Source: Trichomonas vaginalis G3 (lineage: Eukaryota > Parabasalia > Trichomonadida > Trichomonadidae). Taken from it: 64,000 nucleotides of DNA. The translations under genes and the position numbers were made by a program. The notes below the pieces were generated by a model that saw nothing but the letters and a program-made list of their open reading frames with translations, was not told the DNA's origin and searched no databases. The stretch covers positions 18,134,082-18,198,081 of the forward strand of contig NC_067207.1 in assembly GCF_026262505.1 (NCBI RefSeq), written 5' to 3'. Of this stretch, positions 1 through 10,358 are shown piece after piece (the stretch's first letter is position 1; each line of letters opens with the position of its first letter).

Positions 1-3000
1 GAGTTTCTTGTTCTTTGCCTCGATTTCGTTGTTCTTTCTTTCCTTGTCAGCAATTGCATTAGCAATTTCCTTCATTTGTCTCTGGATTTCTGATGTATTG
101 TCTTCAGCTTCATCATAGTTGTTGAGTTCATCCTTCTTCTTCTGAAGCTCATCTTCGAGTTGTTTGTTCTTTTCATCGATTTCGTCGTTCTTCTTATCTT
201 TCTCTGCAATTTGAGCAAGAACATCTTCAATCTCCTTCTGGATTGATTCTGTCTTGTCTTCAGATTCTGGAATGTTCTCGAGTTCCTTCTGCTTCTTTTC
301 AAGATCGTTTGCGAGTTTCTTGTTCTTTGCTTCTGTTTCTTGGTTCTTTCTATCCTTTGCAGCGATCTTGTTCTCGAGATCCTTCATTTGACGAGCAACT
401 TCTGATGATTTGTCTTCAGATTCAGGATAAGTGATTAACTCATTCTTCTTCTTTTGCAATTCATCTTCAAGTTGCTTGTTCTTTTCATCGATTTCGTCGT
501 TCTTCTTATCTTTCTCTGCAATTTGAGCAAGAACATCTTCAATCTCCTTCTGGATTGATTCTGTCTTGTCTTCAGTTTCTGGAATGTTCTCGAGTTCCTT
601 CTGTTTCTTCTCGAGATCATTGTTCAACTTCTGATTCATTGCTTCGACATCAGAATTCTTTCTCTGTTTGTCTGCAATTTGGTTATCGAGATCCTTGAGT
701 TTGCGAGCGATCTCTGATGACATGTCTTCTGATTGTGGCATTTCATTGAGTTCGTTCTGCTTCTTCTCGAGTTCTTCTTCCAATTGTTTGTTCTTTTCAT
801 CGATTTCTGCGTTCTTCTTTTGTTGATCTTCAATCTTTTGGTTGAGATCATCGAGTTCTTTAGCGATTTGTTCTTGTTTATCTTCTGTATCTCCAAGATT
901 TTCGAGTTCTTCTTGTTTCTTCTTGAGTTGATCAGCGAGTTTGTTGTTCTTTGCTTCAACTTCGCTGTTCTTTCTCTTCTTGTCTGCAATTTGTTGAACC
1001 AAATCTTGGATTTGATCTTTGATTTCACCTGTCTTGTCTTCGGCTGGTTCAATTGATTCTAACTCATCTTCCTTTGCCTTGATTTCTTCTTCAAGTTTCT
1101 TGAGAAGATCGAGTTGGTCATTGTTCTGGCCTTCTTTCTCATTGAGCTGCTCTTGTAACTTATCTTTCTGTTCTTGCAACTCTTTGGCCTTTTCTTCGAT
1201 TTCGTTGATTTGGTTCTCCTTTGACTCGATTTCGTCATTGAGACGATTGATTTCATCTTGGAGATCGTTGTTTCTCTTGTTCTTGTTTGCGATAGCCTTT
1301 CTGAGATCATTGATCTTGTTCTTGAGGTTGTTTGTGTTATCTTCTGGTTCTGGAACTGATTTGAGTTCTTCTTGGGCTTGTTCTAATTCCTTCTGGAGTT
1401 TCTCGTTGTTCTGTTGTGTTTCATCAGATTTCTGTTTCTTGTTGTTGATTTCTTTCTTGATTTTCTCGATTTCTTTCTGTAAATCTTCTGATTTATCTTC
1501 CTCTTCTTGGTAACTTTCGAGTTCGTCTTGAAGTTTAGCCAATTGATCAGCTAAGCGTTTGTTGGCTTCATCACGAAGAATGTTAGAATTCTTCTTGTCG
1601 CTCAACTTGTTCTTAGCGTTGTTGATATTCTGGTTCAACGGTGAAGACTTGTCTTCAACTTCTGGTGTTGAATCAATTTGTGATTGGAGATCATTCAACT
1701 GGTCTTGTAACTTCTTGTTTTTTGCTTCGACTTCTTCGTTTCTTGCCTTACGTGAGTCAAGTTCGTTCTTGGCTGCATTGATCTTTGCCATGAGAGCTCC
1801 ACTCATGTCAGCAACATCGTCTAAGTCGTTGAGTTCGTTCTGCAAATCCTTGGCATCTTGAGATAATTTGTCATTGGATTCTTGTGCCTTTTGATTTGCT
1901 GCTTTCTTGTCTTCAATGAGTTTCTTAGTTTCATCAATCTTCTTCTGTAATTCTTGTGATTTATCAGGAACATCTGGAATTGTGTTCAATTCCAATTGTG
2001 CAGCCTGTAACTCGTTGTTGAGTAATTTGTTCTGTGATGCATTTTGAGTGTTCTGTGCATTCTTTGCATCAATCTGATCCTTCAAAGATTTGATCTTATC
2101 CTTGAGGGATTGTGACTTATCTTCTGTATCAACAAGTTGTGCTGCTTCTTTCTGGAGACCCTTGAGTTGTTCTGTCAACTGGTCGTTGTTGTCTTGTACT
2201 TCTTTATTGCGCTTCTGCTTGTCAGCAATTGTTTCACGAAGCTGTGCAATTTGTTTGGTAAGTGGTAATTTCTGGTCTTCGACATCAACAATTGTATCGA
2301 GATCTGTCTTAGCTGAGTTGAGTTCTGATTGCAACTGTGCGTTTTCTTGTGCAATCTTGTTGTTCTGTTCTGTCTTTTCTTCGATTTGTTTCTTGATGTC
2401 GTCGATTTGTTGTTTGAGCTCTTCAGCATTGGAAGGTGTCTCAGGAATTGACTCAAGTTCCTGTTTGGCCTTCTCGAGTTCTTGCTGTAATTGCTCATTC
2501 TTCTGTTCTTTAGAGTTTCTGTCTTTGTTCTTTTGGTCAATCTTTGATTTGACGTCTTGGATTTGTTTGTTGAGTTTGTCAGAATCATCATTGACTTCTG
2601 GTATTGATTTGAGCTCATCATTCAACTTGTTGAGCTCTTCTTGCAACTTCTTGTTGTTGTCTGAATTCTTTGAATTCTCATCGTTGCGTTTAGAAATGGC
2701 TTCTTTGGCAGCTTCAATCAAACCTAAGAGTTCACTTGATTTATCTGGAACATCTTCGATTTCATTGAGTTCGTCTTCGAGTGATGACTTCTGTTTGTTC
2801 AGGTCTTCATTCTTAGATTGAATCTTTTCGTTATCAGACTTCTTTTGTTCAATGGCTTCTTTGAGGGCAGCAATCTCGGATTCAAGAGATTGTGTTTCAT
2901 CGGGTGTTTCTTCGATTTCGGAACGAGCTTGTTCAAGATCGTTCAACTGCTTACGAAGTTCGTCGTTGTGTGATTTCTTGTCTTCAAGTGATTTCTCTGC

Positions 3001-5410
3001 GGCGGCGAGTTTATCTTGAGCAGCTTTGATGAGTTCGTTGAGTTTGTCACTGTCATCTGGAACATCGTTGATGTTGGATAATTGACGATTAAGATTGTCA
3101 AGTTCGTGTTGTAATTTGCTGTTGTTCTTGGCACGATCAACATTGTTTTGCTTCTTATCTTCAATGGACTTCTTAACGTTCTCAATATCCGACTTCAACT
3201 GTTGACTTTCATCTTCAACATCTGGAATCTTAGAAAGTGCATCTTGTGCTTGTTCTAATTCCTTATGAAGCTTTTCGTTGTTTTCAGAGATCTTCTCATT
3301 CTGTGCTTGTTTAGATTCAAGTGTTCCCTTGACTTCGGCAATGCGTAATTCAAGAGATGGACTTTCATCTTCAACATCGGAAATTGATTCGAGATCGCGT
3401 TCTTTAGCGGAGAGTTCGTCTTCAAGTGACTTGTTCTTGGCTTCGGTTTCAGAGTTCTTCTTCTCCTTATCAGCGATGTCATCAATTACCTTCTGGATTT
3501 GTTCCTGAAGTTTATCTGACTTATCTTCAACATCAGGAATAGCGTTGAGCTGATCTTCCTTCTGTTTAAGTTCGTCTTCTTTCTCTTTGTTCTTCGACTC
3601 CTTTTCAGAGTTTTGTTTCTCTTTCTCTGCAATTTGTTCATTGACATCATTAATTGCAGAATCAAATTCAGGAGTACGATCTTCAACTTCAGGAATACTC
3701 TGTAACTGTTGCTTCTTTGAAGCCAAAACTTCTTCTTCAATCTTCAATTTTTCTTCCAATTCCTTGAGTTGTTTCTCAAGTTCTTGGTTCTTTTGTTCTG
3801 TCTCGTTCTTCTTCTGTTCTTTGTCGTTGATTTGTTGTTGAGTATCTTCGATTTGCTTCGATAGTTCTTCTGATTTATCTTCAACAACAGGAACAGCTTC
3901 GAGTTCAGATTGAAGTTCGTTTTGCTTCTGTTGAAGTTCTTTATTGTGGTTATCGATATCTTCGTTCTTCTTCTTCTTTTGTTCGATTAAATCAGCGAGT
4001 TCTTGTAATTTCTTCTCGAGATCATCGGAGATATCTTCGACATCAGGAATTTCTTTGAGTTCTTCTTCAAGTTTCTTGATGTCATCAGATAATGCTGAAC
4101 ATTTAGCGAGTTTTTGTTCATTTTCTGCCTTCTTTTCTTCTATTTGTTCTTGTAATTTCTGTTTCATATTGGAGACTTCATCTTCAAGTTTATTGTTCTT
4201 TTCTTCGTTTTCTTTGTTCTCTTTTTCTTGTTCAGCAATCTTTTCTTGAACTTCCTGCATTTGCTTTGTTAATTCTTCTGATTTATCTTCAACAACAGGT
4301 AATTCACCAAGTGCACGTTCTTTGACAGCCAATTGTTCTTCGAGATCTTTGTTCTTTTGTTCTGTTTCTGCATTCCTCTTTTCTTTTTCTGCCACTTTTT
4401 CTGCTGTTTCTTCGATTTGCTTTGAAAGTTCTTCAGATTTATCTTCAACTTCAGGAAGGGACTTCAATTCCTCTTCTTGTTGTTGCAAAGCCTTTTCTAA
4501 AGCCTTGTTTTGTGCATCAGTTTCTGCATTCTTCTTATTCTTATCTTGAATCTTTTCATTAGTTTCATCAATTTGTTTTTGAAGTTGTTCTGATTTATCA
4601 TCAACAACTGGTAAATCGTTGAGTTGTTTCTGTTTCTCAGCGATTTCATCTTCAAGACGTTTGTTGTTTGCGTTTGTATCTTCATTCTTCTTATTCTTCT
4701 GATCGATTAATGATTTGATATTATCTAATTTCTGTTGCAAGACTTCGCTATTATCTTCAACAGGAACAATGGAATCCAGTTGATCATTAGCTTTATTGAT
4801 GTCATCTTGCAATTTGTTGTTCTTCTTTGTTATTTCATCATTTGCTTTGTTTCTATCATTGATTTGGGATAATAATTTACCTAATATTTCTGATAACTCT
4901 GGTGCTTTATCTTCTGGATTTGTAATAGCATCGAGTTCTGTTTGCGCGGCTTGTATCTTTGCAAGTAATTTCTGGTTCTGCTGTGCGACGTAATTATTAT
5001 GTGTCGTTCTAGCAGAAATTCTTCCGCGAATTTGGTTGAGTTTAGTTGATAATTCTTCTGTTTCATCTTGAACGGCAGGTATAGCATTTAATTCTGCTTG
5101 TTTCTTCTGTATTCTATCGGAGAGTGCTTCATTATTCTTAGTGATTTTATCGTTTCTATCCTTCTTCTCTTCGATCTTCTTGTTGAGAGCTTCGATGGTT
5201 GTGCTCATGACATCGGAGTTGTCTCTAACATCAGGGATTGCGGCCAATGTGGCTTCTGCTTCTGCCTTCTTTCCATTGAGATCGATCAGTTTCTCATGGA
5301 GTTTCTCATTGGCTTGTTTCTTGTCTTCGATGGCCTTCTTGAGGTCCTCGACTTGTTGCCTGAGTTCTTCATCTGTGCCTGGGAGAATTTCGTTGTTAAG
5401 ATTGTCAAGT
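1..5410 (-). repeat. Tandem ~156-bp (52-aa) coding repeats with 312-bp higher-order copies
   Basis: Within the giant coiled-coil gene the sequence repeats about every 156 bp, roughly 34 units, each encoding a variant of the VEDKSEEL...NKxLE unit. Near the left edge two-unit blocks of 312 bp recur almost unchanged: 156-266 and 468-578 are near-identical, as are the segments near 1-25 and 312-337. Recent local duplication is therefore superimposed on older, diverged repeats. Every unit length I checked is a multiple of three, as expected under selection for an open frame. Confidence 0.8.
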
Positions 5411-7701
5411 TGCTCTTGAAGTGACTTTTGTTCGTCTTCTAGAGCCTTGTTCTCGTTTTCTGTCTTCTCCTTCTTGGCCTCGTGATCTGCAGCGACTTGC
5501 TTGAGTTGGTCCTTGAGGTTTTGGATCTCTTCGGCTAATTTGTCCTTTTGATCTTCTGATTTCTTGAGATCATCGTCTTTCTCTTTACGGAGTTGGTCAA
5601 TGTTCTTCTTGAGCTCTGCAATTTCATCTTCAAGCTTCTTGATCTGTTCATTCTGCTTGTTGTCAATTGCTTGGACAGCTGCAAGATCTGAATCTAACTT
5701 GTCCTTCTCTTCTGCAAGCTTGGCTGCTTCGGCCTTCTTCTCATCAAGGTGCTCCTTGATTTCGTTGGCCTTTTGTTCGGTTTGCTCGTTCTGAGCCTTT
5801 GTATTTGCAATTTGATCGTTAAGTTTCTGTATTTCGTTTTCGTTGTCTTTGTTTTGTTTCTGTCCTTCTGCCTGTAATTTGGCAATCTCAGCACGAAGGT
5901 CGGATAAGACCTTATTCTGCTGAGCAAGAGCAGACTGGTTGTTCTTATTGGTCTCATCAATTTCCTTCTCAAGTTGAGCTTTCTTCTTACGAAGCTCTTC
6001 GAGTTCTTTCTCAAGTTCATTGATGTCATCTATTGGGATTGCGTTCTTTTCTTCAGTAAGTCGGGCGATTTCGTTCTTAAGAGCCTCAATATCGGCTTGT
6101 AATTCGTTAACTTTAGCGTCATGTGCTTGTTTGGCTTGTTGATAATCTTGAACTGCTGCAACTAACTTATCCTGAAGATCCTGCTTCTGTTTCATGACAT
6201 CATCGAGCTTTCCTGATGCCTCTTGTTCTTCCTTGTCAAGGGCATCTTTCTGCTTTTCAAGATCATTGAGCTGATTCTGAAGTTCTTGGATGGCTTTGGT
6301 ATGGGCTTCTTGTTCTGCGTTGATCTGGTCACGAAGCTTGGCGATTTCAGCTTTCTTATCGACAATTTGCTTCTTGAGATCTTCGAGTTCGGCTTGCTGC
6401 TTGGCAGCTGCGGCCTGAGCAGCCTTGGTAAGCTTGGCCTGGTATGCCTGAGCAAGGTTGAGCTTGTTCTTAAGCTCAGCAAGCTTATCGGTGTCAGAAT
6501 CATCTGGTGATCTTGTACTAGCTTCGAATTCTTGGTTTTCTTTCTCGACTTGAGCAAGTTGATTGGTAACATCAATAAGCTCAGCCTTAGTCTTCTCGGC
6601 CTCCGCAGAAAGTTGCTTTCTTCGATCTTGTAAAGCATCACGTTCTTGTGATAGCTTCTGGCGATCATTTGATATTGCTTGCTTGGTCTGATCAAGTTTG
6701 GTCTGTGCTGCATCTGTCCTTTCACGCATAGCTTCAAGCTTTTCTTTGAGTTTATTGATCTTCGGTAAGTTCTCGCTTTCGAATTTCCTGTTCTCTGCTT
6801 CGATCTCATCATTACGCTGTTGTAATTGCTTAATTTGCTCTTGTAATTTCGCTTCCTCGTCAGGATCTGATTTACGTTTGTCGAGTTTTTCTTGATTCTT
6901 AGCGATTTCCTGCATAAGGTCTTGAAGGACACTCTTGAGCTCATCAGTATCTGGGCGAGCGAGCTGAGACTCTTGTTTGGATAAGGTATTCTTAGCATCT
7001 TCGATCTGCTTCTGAATTGGAGACTTAAGGATTTCAGAGTCGTTGAGTCCACTGATCGAGCTTCCAAGAGTAAGCTGTGTCTGCTCTTGAAGAGTAGATA
7101 ACTGAAGATCTTTCTCTGAAAGGAGCTTCTGCAAGTTCTTGATCATTAAATCCTTGCGTACATTATCTTTATGCAATTCCTTAATCATATCATTTGCCTT
7201 TTCAACTTGCTGTTGAATAAGTTTAGATGTCTCGCTGTTTTGATCAGCTAAACTTTTATCTACAGCAGCTTGTTTATCCTTTTGAAGCTGCATAATCTCT
7301 CTTTTCTGCTTATTGATGGTACGCATCATCTTCCTAATTTTCTGAGTTAACATTGCGGAATCTTCTGAATCTTCTGCAGGCTCTTGAGTCATGGAGACTG
7401 TAGATTCTTCACTAGCGGCCAATTGACTCCTTAATTCATCTAATTGGCGTTGTAATTCTTTCTTTTGGTTTTCTAACTCAATTACGCGTTGATTTGTATT
7501 TTTAAGGTCATTTAGTGCTGATGTAGCGCGATTTTGAGCTTTTGAAAGAGATTGTGTAAGTTGTTTATTAACTTCTAATAAATTATGTCGATTTTTCATA
7601 AGAGATAAACATATTTCTTGTAACTTTTTAGCATTAGATATAGAGCGGATTGAATCTGGTGTGATCACCGTTTTGTCACCTATAAAACTTGGTGAATCCA
7701 T
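1..7701 (-). CDS. Giant coiled-coil protein, 5' part (runs off left edge)
   Basis: One reading frame is open from an ATG at 7699-7701 to the left edge, giving at least 2567 residues; the stop lies outside the window. The first ~60 residues begin MDSPSFIGDK and are less repetitive. The rest is almost pure heptad coiled coil rich in E, K, Q, N and L. From about residue 760 onward the protein is built of ~52-residue units with a recurrent core like VEDKSEEL-KQI followed by NKxLE. Trichomonad proteins of this look are often annotated as 'viral A-type inclusion protein-like', which names only the coiled coil. A role as a structural, cytoskeletal or Golgin-like tether is inference. The frame at the left edge (ending NKKL) matches the repeat register, so I see no net frameshift. 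Other open frames across the region are by-products of the repeats. The nearest upstream TCA element, TCATC just before the ATG, is a poor initiator match. Confidence 0.9.
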   Translation of the reverse strand, partial: MDSPSFIGDKTVITPDSIRSISNAKKLQEICLSLMKNRHNLLEVNKQLTQSLSKAQNRATSALNDLKNTNQRVIELENQKKELQRQLDELRSQLAASEESTVSMTQEPAEDSEDSAMLTQKIRKMMRTINKQKREIMQLQKDKQAAVDKSLADQNSETSKLIQQQVEKANDMIKELHKDNVRKDLMIKNLQKLLSEKDLQLSTLQEQTQLTLGSSISGLNDSEILKSPIQKQIEDAKNTLSKQESQLARPDTDELKSVLQDLMQEIAKNQEKLDKRKSDPDEEAKLQEQIKQLQQRNDEIEAENRKFESENLPKINKLKEKLEAMRERTDAAQTKLDQTKQAISNDRQKLSQERDALQDRRKQLSAEAEKTKAELIDVTNQLAQVEKENQEFEASTRSPDDSDTDKLAELKNKLNLAQAYQAKLTKAAQAAAAKQQAELEDLKKQIVDKKAEIAKLRDQINAEQEAHTKAIQELQNQLNDLEKQKDALDKEEQEASGKLDDVMKQKQDLQDKLVAAVQDYQQAKQAHDAKVNELQADIEALKNEIARLTEEKNAIPIDDINELEKELEELRKKKAQLEKEIDETNKNNQSALAQQNKVLSDLRAEIAKLQAEGQKQNKDNENEIQKLNDQIANTKAQNEQTEQKANEIKEHLDEKKAEAAKLAEEKDKLDSDLAAVQAIDNKQNEQIKKLEDEIAELKKNIDQLRKEKDDDLKKSEDQKDKLAEEIQNLKDQLKQVAADHEAKKEKTENENKALEDEQKSLQEQLDNLNNEILPGTDEELRQQVEDLKKAIEDKKQANEKLHEKLIDLNGKKAEAEATLAAIPDVRDNSDVMSTTIEALNKKIEEKKDRNDKITKNNEALSDRIQKKQAELNAIPAVQDETEELSTKLNQIRGRISARTTHNNYVAQQNQKLLAKIQAAQTELDAITNPEDKAPELSEILGKLLSQINDRNKANDEITKKNNKLQDDINKANDQLDSIVPVEDNSEVLQQKLDNIKSLIDQKNKKNEDTNANNKRLEDEIAEKQKQLNDLPVVDDKSEQLQKQIDETNEKIQDKNKKNAETDAQNKALEKALQQQEEELKSLPEVEDKSEELSKQIEETAEKVAEKEKRNAETEQKNKDLEEQLAVKERALGELPVVEDKSEELTKQMQEVQEKIAEQEKENKENEEKNNKLEDEVSNMKQKLQEQIEEKKAENEQKLAKCSALSDDIKKLEEELKEIPDVEDISDDLEKKLQELADLIEQKKKKNEDIDNHNKELQQKQNELQSELEAVPVVEDKSEELSKQIEDTQQQINDKEQKKNETEQKNQELEKQLKELEEKLKIEEEVLASKKQQLQSIPEVEDRTPEFDSAINDVNEQIAEKEKQNSEKESKNKEKEDELKQKEDQLNAIPDVEDKSDKLQEQIQKVIDDIADKEKKNSETEAKNKSLEDELSAKERDLESISDVEDESPSLELRIAEVKGTLESKQAQNEKISENNEKLHKELEQAQDALSKIPDVEDESQQLKSDIENVKKSIEDKKQNNVDRAKNNSKLQHELDNLNRQLSNINDVPDDSDKLNELIKAAQDKLAAAEKSLEDKKSHNDELRKQLNDLEQARSEIEETPDETQSLESEIAALKEAIEQKKSDNEKIQSKNEDLNKQKSSLEDELNEIEDVPDKSSELLGLIEAAKEAISKRNDENSKNSDNNKKLQEELNKLNDELKSIPEVNDDSDKLNKQIQDVKSKIDQKNKDRNSKEQKNEQLQQELEKAKQELESIPETPSNAEELKQQIDDIKKQIEEKTEQNNKIAQENAQLQSELNSAKTDLDTIVDVEDQKLPLTKQIAQLRETIADKQKRNKEVQDNNDQLTEQLKGLQKEAAQLVDTEDKSQSLKDKIKSLKDQIDAKNAQNTQNASQNKLLNNELQAAQLELNTIPDVPDKSQELQKKIDETKKLIEDKKAANQKAQESNDKLSQDAKDLQNELNDLDDVADMSGALMAKINAAKNELDSRKARNEEVEAKNKKLQDQLNDLQSQIDSTPEVEDKSSPLNQNINNAKNKLSDKKNSNILRDEANKRLADQLAKLQDELESYQEEEDKSEDLQKEIEKIKKEINNKKQKSDETQQNNEKLQKELEQAQEELKSVPEPEDNTNNLKNKINDLRKAIANKNKRNNDLQDEINRLNDEIESKENQINEIEEKAKELQEQKDKLQEQLNEKEGQNNDQLDLLKKLEEEIKAKEDELESIEPAEDKTGEIKDQIQDLVQQIADKKRKNSEVEAKNNKLADQLKKKQEELENLGDTEDKQEQIAKELDDLNQKIEDQQKKNAEIDEKNKQLEEELEKKQNELNEMPQSEDMSSEIARKLKDLDNQIADKQRKNSDVEAMNQKLNNDLEKKQKELENIPETEDKTESIQKEIEDVLAQIAEKDKKNDEIDEKNKQLEDELQKKKNELITYPESEDKSSEVARQMKDLENKIAAKDRKNQETEAKNKKLANDLEKKQKELENIPESEDKTESIQKEIEDVLAQIAEKDKKNDEIDEKNKQLEDELQKKKDELNNYDEAEDNTSEIQRQMKEIANAIADKERKNNEIEAKNKKL

Positions 7702-8141
7702 CGATGAGCACCAATCCACGGAATAGTCATGGGCTCTCAATTTTTGAAAGCATGACGTTTTGTCAGAAAATAAAAATATTCGTTGTACTATAAATAATTG
7801 GAATTTCGAGTTAATTTAAACTTTCAATTGAGTAAACTTATCAAAATTAAATGAATTGGTCAATACTTTTGTTGTATTGGTATTATGTCTGAGATATGAT
7901 AGAATGAAACAACAACTTTTATTTTTAAAAAATGTCTTATCGGCCATTGAGAAATAAAATTGGCGGGCTTTCCCGATTTCAAATTGGCGGTTAGGTTGAA
8001 AGGAAATTGATCATGTCCAAAATGCTGGTAACTTGCAGAGATCCACAATAACTCTCAAAATCGTAGGATAATTTATTCTGCTCAATCGATTACTCTTCCA
8101 ACTTATTCAGTTAATAATCAAATATATACATTTTTACATAG
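7702..8141. other. Intergenic, AT-rich
   Basis: This is the 5' flank of the giant coiled-coil gene, between its ATG and the palindromic transposon derivative. I see no convincing coding signal, RNA gene or repeat; a short minus-strand frame at 7860-8048 has no protein-like composition. Confidence 0.6.
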
Positions 8142-9397
8142 TGTTGTTGTAAACAGAAATTCATCAAAAGTGACACCTCAGAAAAGCTAAAATATTGAAT
8201 TTTTGGAACTTTTGATAGAGCACGTTTTTAAATATTAATTAAAGTAAATGTATATTTTGTAAAGATTCTTTTTAATAAAAAAATAAAATTTTGAAGAAGA
8301 ACACAAAATCTTCTGAAAAATAATATCACATAAACTCATATTATTTTCTAATATATAACTATTTTATATAAAAATCAAATTCAATGATCTTAAAAGCGAA
8401 GGATAAACCTCAAAATTTACGAATATAATGAGTGGGAATATAATGCTTATCTATCATAAAACCATATGAAATATCAATTTTTGCTTTACGCCTAATTTTT
8501 GACGACAATTAGCAAAAAATGTTAAATGTTAACACTCAGTCCATTTGAATATGAAAAATAAAATTGACTTTGATTAAATGTTTTTATTTATCATGCAATT
8601 CTTCTTGCGACCAAAGATTTGACTAAAAGTTCAAAAAATAAGATAGCTTAAAAATAATATACGGTAGTGTTTACTAATAGATGAATAGTATATAAATTCT
8701 ATTAAAATGGATTTGATCCAAAAAAATATAAAACCAAAAATAATTGTTATAATTTAAATGAAGAAGTAATTTAAAACGATTTTATTTATGATCAAATTTT
8801 ATATATTTTTTTGGATCAAATCCATTTTAATAGAATTTATATACTATTCATCTATTAGTAAACACTACCGTATATTATTTTTTAAGCTATCTTATTTTTT
8901 GAACTTTTATTCAAATCTTTGGTCGCAAGAAGAATTGCATGATAAATAAAAACATTTAATCAAAGTCAATTTTATTTTTCATATTCAAATGGACTGAGTG
9001 TTAACATTTAACATTTTTTGCTAATTGTCGTCAAAAATTAGGCGTAAAGCAAAAATTGATATTTCATATGGTTTTATGATAGATAAGCATTATATTCCCA
9101 CTCATTATATTCGTAAATTTTGAGGTTTATCCTTCGCTTTTAAGATCATTGAATTTGATTTTATATAAAATAGTTATATATTAGAAAATAATATGAGTTT
9201 ATGTGATATTATTTTTCAGAAGATTTCATTCTATATGCCTATGAAAAGTATTCTCAAAACTAACTTTTTCCTAATTATAATTAAATCTAGAATATTGTAT
9301 TATGCTTAGTATTATTTCATTTTTCTCATTCAATTTAGAATTTACAAATGTCAAAAAATTGAGAGCGGTCACTTTTGATGAATTTCTGTTTATTACA
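8142..9397. mobile_element. Palindromic non-autonomous derivative of the Ginger-like transposon
   Basis: Two inverted arms, about 8142-8730 and 8802-9397, flank a 71-bp spacer, so nearly the whole element could fold into a hairpin. The arms match the ~620-bp inverted repeats of the Ginger-like element at 15515-42172. The left end reads TGTTGTTGTAAACAG, a 3-bp longer variant of that element's right terminus; the right end reads CTGTTTATTACA, like its left terminus. The left arm carries the subterminal cassette found at the right end of the large element (about 8176-8305), and the right arm carries the left-end cassette (about 9227-9370). The spacer keeps sequence found just inside the right repeat of the large element (near 41518). 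No gene is present. Flanks atag and atac are at best an imperfect 4-bp duplication, so an older insertion is likely. Confidence 0.85.
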
Positions 9398-10352
9398 ATA
9401 CAAAAGTAAAATCTTTCAATATCTCTTTTTGAAACGAATTAAGATGAAACCTTAAAACCAAAATTTTGTATTAGTATGAAGGATATCATTAGGTTTTTGA
9501 TCAAACTATTTGATCATAAAATCTTCGTAATGTAGTGGAAAGTATTAGATTCATCTTAAATTTCAAAATGAATCTATTTCTATTGACAATTATCAATTTT
9601 TCAACATTTTTGAGTCTAAAGCTTTAGGATATAGGTAATATCGATATTAACTATGTTAGTAAAGCGGATAAAATGTTGATCAAATTTGATTATAACCTGT
9701 TCAATATCTTAGATTCAGATTCAATATATAAACTCCACCATTGATTATACAACAATCATCACTTCTGGTAATAGAATGCTATAACACCTTGGGAGTGTTT
9801 ATATTACTTGAAGAGCTATAAAAATGAACTGATGTTTTGAAATGGAAATAAAATTTTTGTTCTCCGAAATTTTTGTAAAATAAATCTTCATTTCACATGA
9901 ATTTCTGTTTATTACAGTATCGAAATGCGAATGGCTGCTCTTTTAACTTTATATATATACCGATCGACATCTTTAAGCATTAGCAAAGTTTCGAATATGA
10001 AAATAGATTTGTATCAAGTTGTAGTCAACAAAATACCTCTGTTCCTGCAAAAAACTCAAGGATATTGAAGATCAAAATAATTTGCCATTCGGAGCTTCTG
10101 AATTCGATCATTCTTAATTAACCTCGAAGCTAAGAGTAAATTTCCTTCCGATGATACCCCAAATAAAAGTAATAATAAAATATCAACTATTATTTGCATA
10201 ATCTCGATACCTCTAAGTCTCATGCATGTGTATGAATGATATGTAACTATTTTTTCGCTCTGTCATTATCAACTTTTCCCACTTTACTCAAATATGAGGT
10301 TAATTTGAAACATGATCGTGAATTTTGAGAAGATGACCGCATTTTAAAATTT
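9398..10352. other. Intergenic, AT-rich, with one orphan transposon terminus
   Basis: About 950 bp without a supported gene. The only recognisable item is a 20-bp copy of the Ginger-like terminus at 9897-9916. The rest is low-complexity AT-rich DNA upstream of the Rab gene. Confidence 0.6.
9897..9916. repeat. Orphan Ginger-like transposon terminus
   Basis: The 20 bases starting atgaatttctg and ending tttattaca are identical to the outermost bases of the left inverted repeat of the large element, read on the opposite strand, and to the right end of the palindromic derivative at 9378-9397. The similarity stops abruptly at both sides. It may be the remnant of an excised or deleted copy. Confidence 0.6.
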
Positions 10353-10357
10353 TCATT
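10353..10357 (+). promoter_or_regulatory. Initiator (Inr) of the Rab gene
   Basis: TCATT lies one base upstream of the ATG at 10359 and matches the trichomonad initiator consensus TCA-Y-W, where transcription starts at the A. It implies a leader of only a few bases and supports the chosen start. Confidence 0.6.
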
Positions 10358-10358
10358 A

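Noticed and set aside
72-7067. Many Lys/Arg/Asn-rich frames on the minus strand and Ser/Phe/Leu-rich frames on the plus strand
   Set aside because: They are out-of-phase or antisense readings of the repeated coiled-coil gene, whose own frame is open for 2567 codons.
8142-9397. Internally deleted Maverick
   Set aside because: Its ends match the TGT...ACA outer element, not the A-tract ends of the Maverick, and it contains no Maverick sequence.
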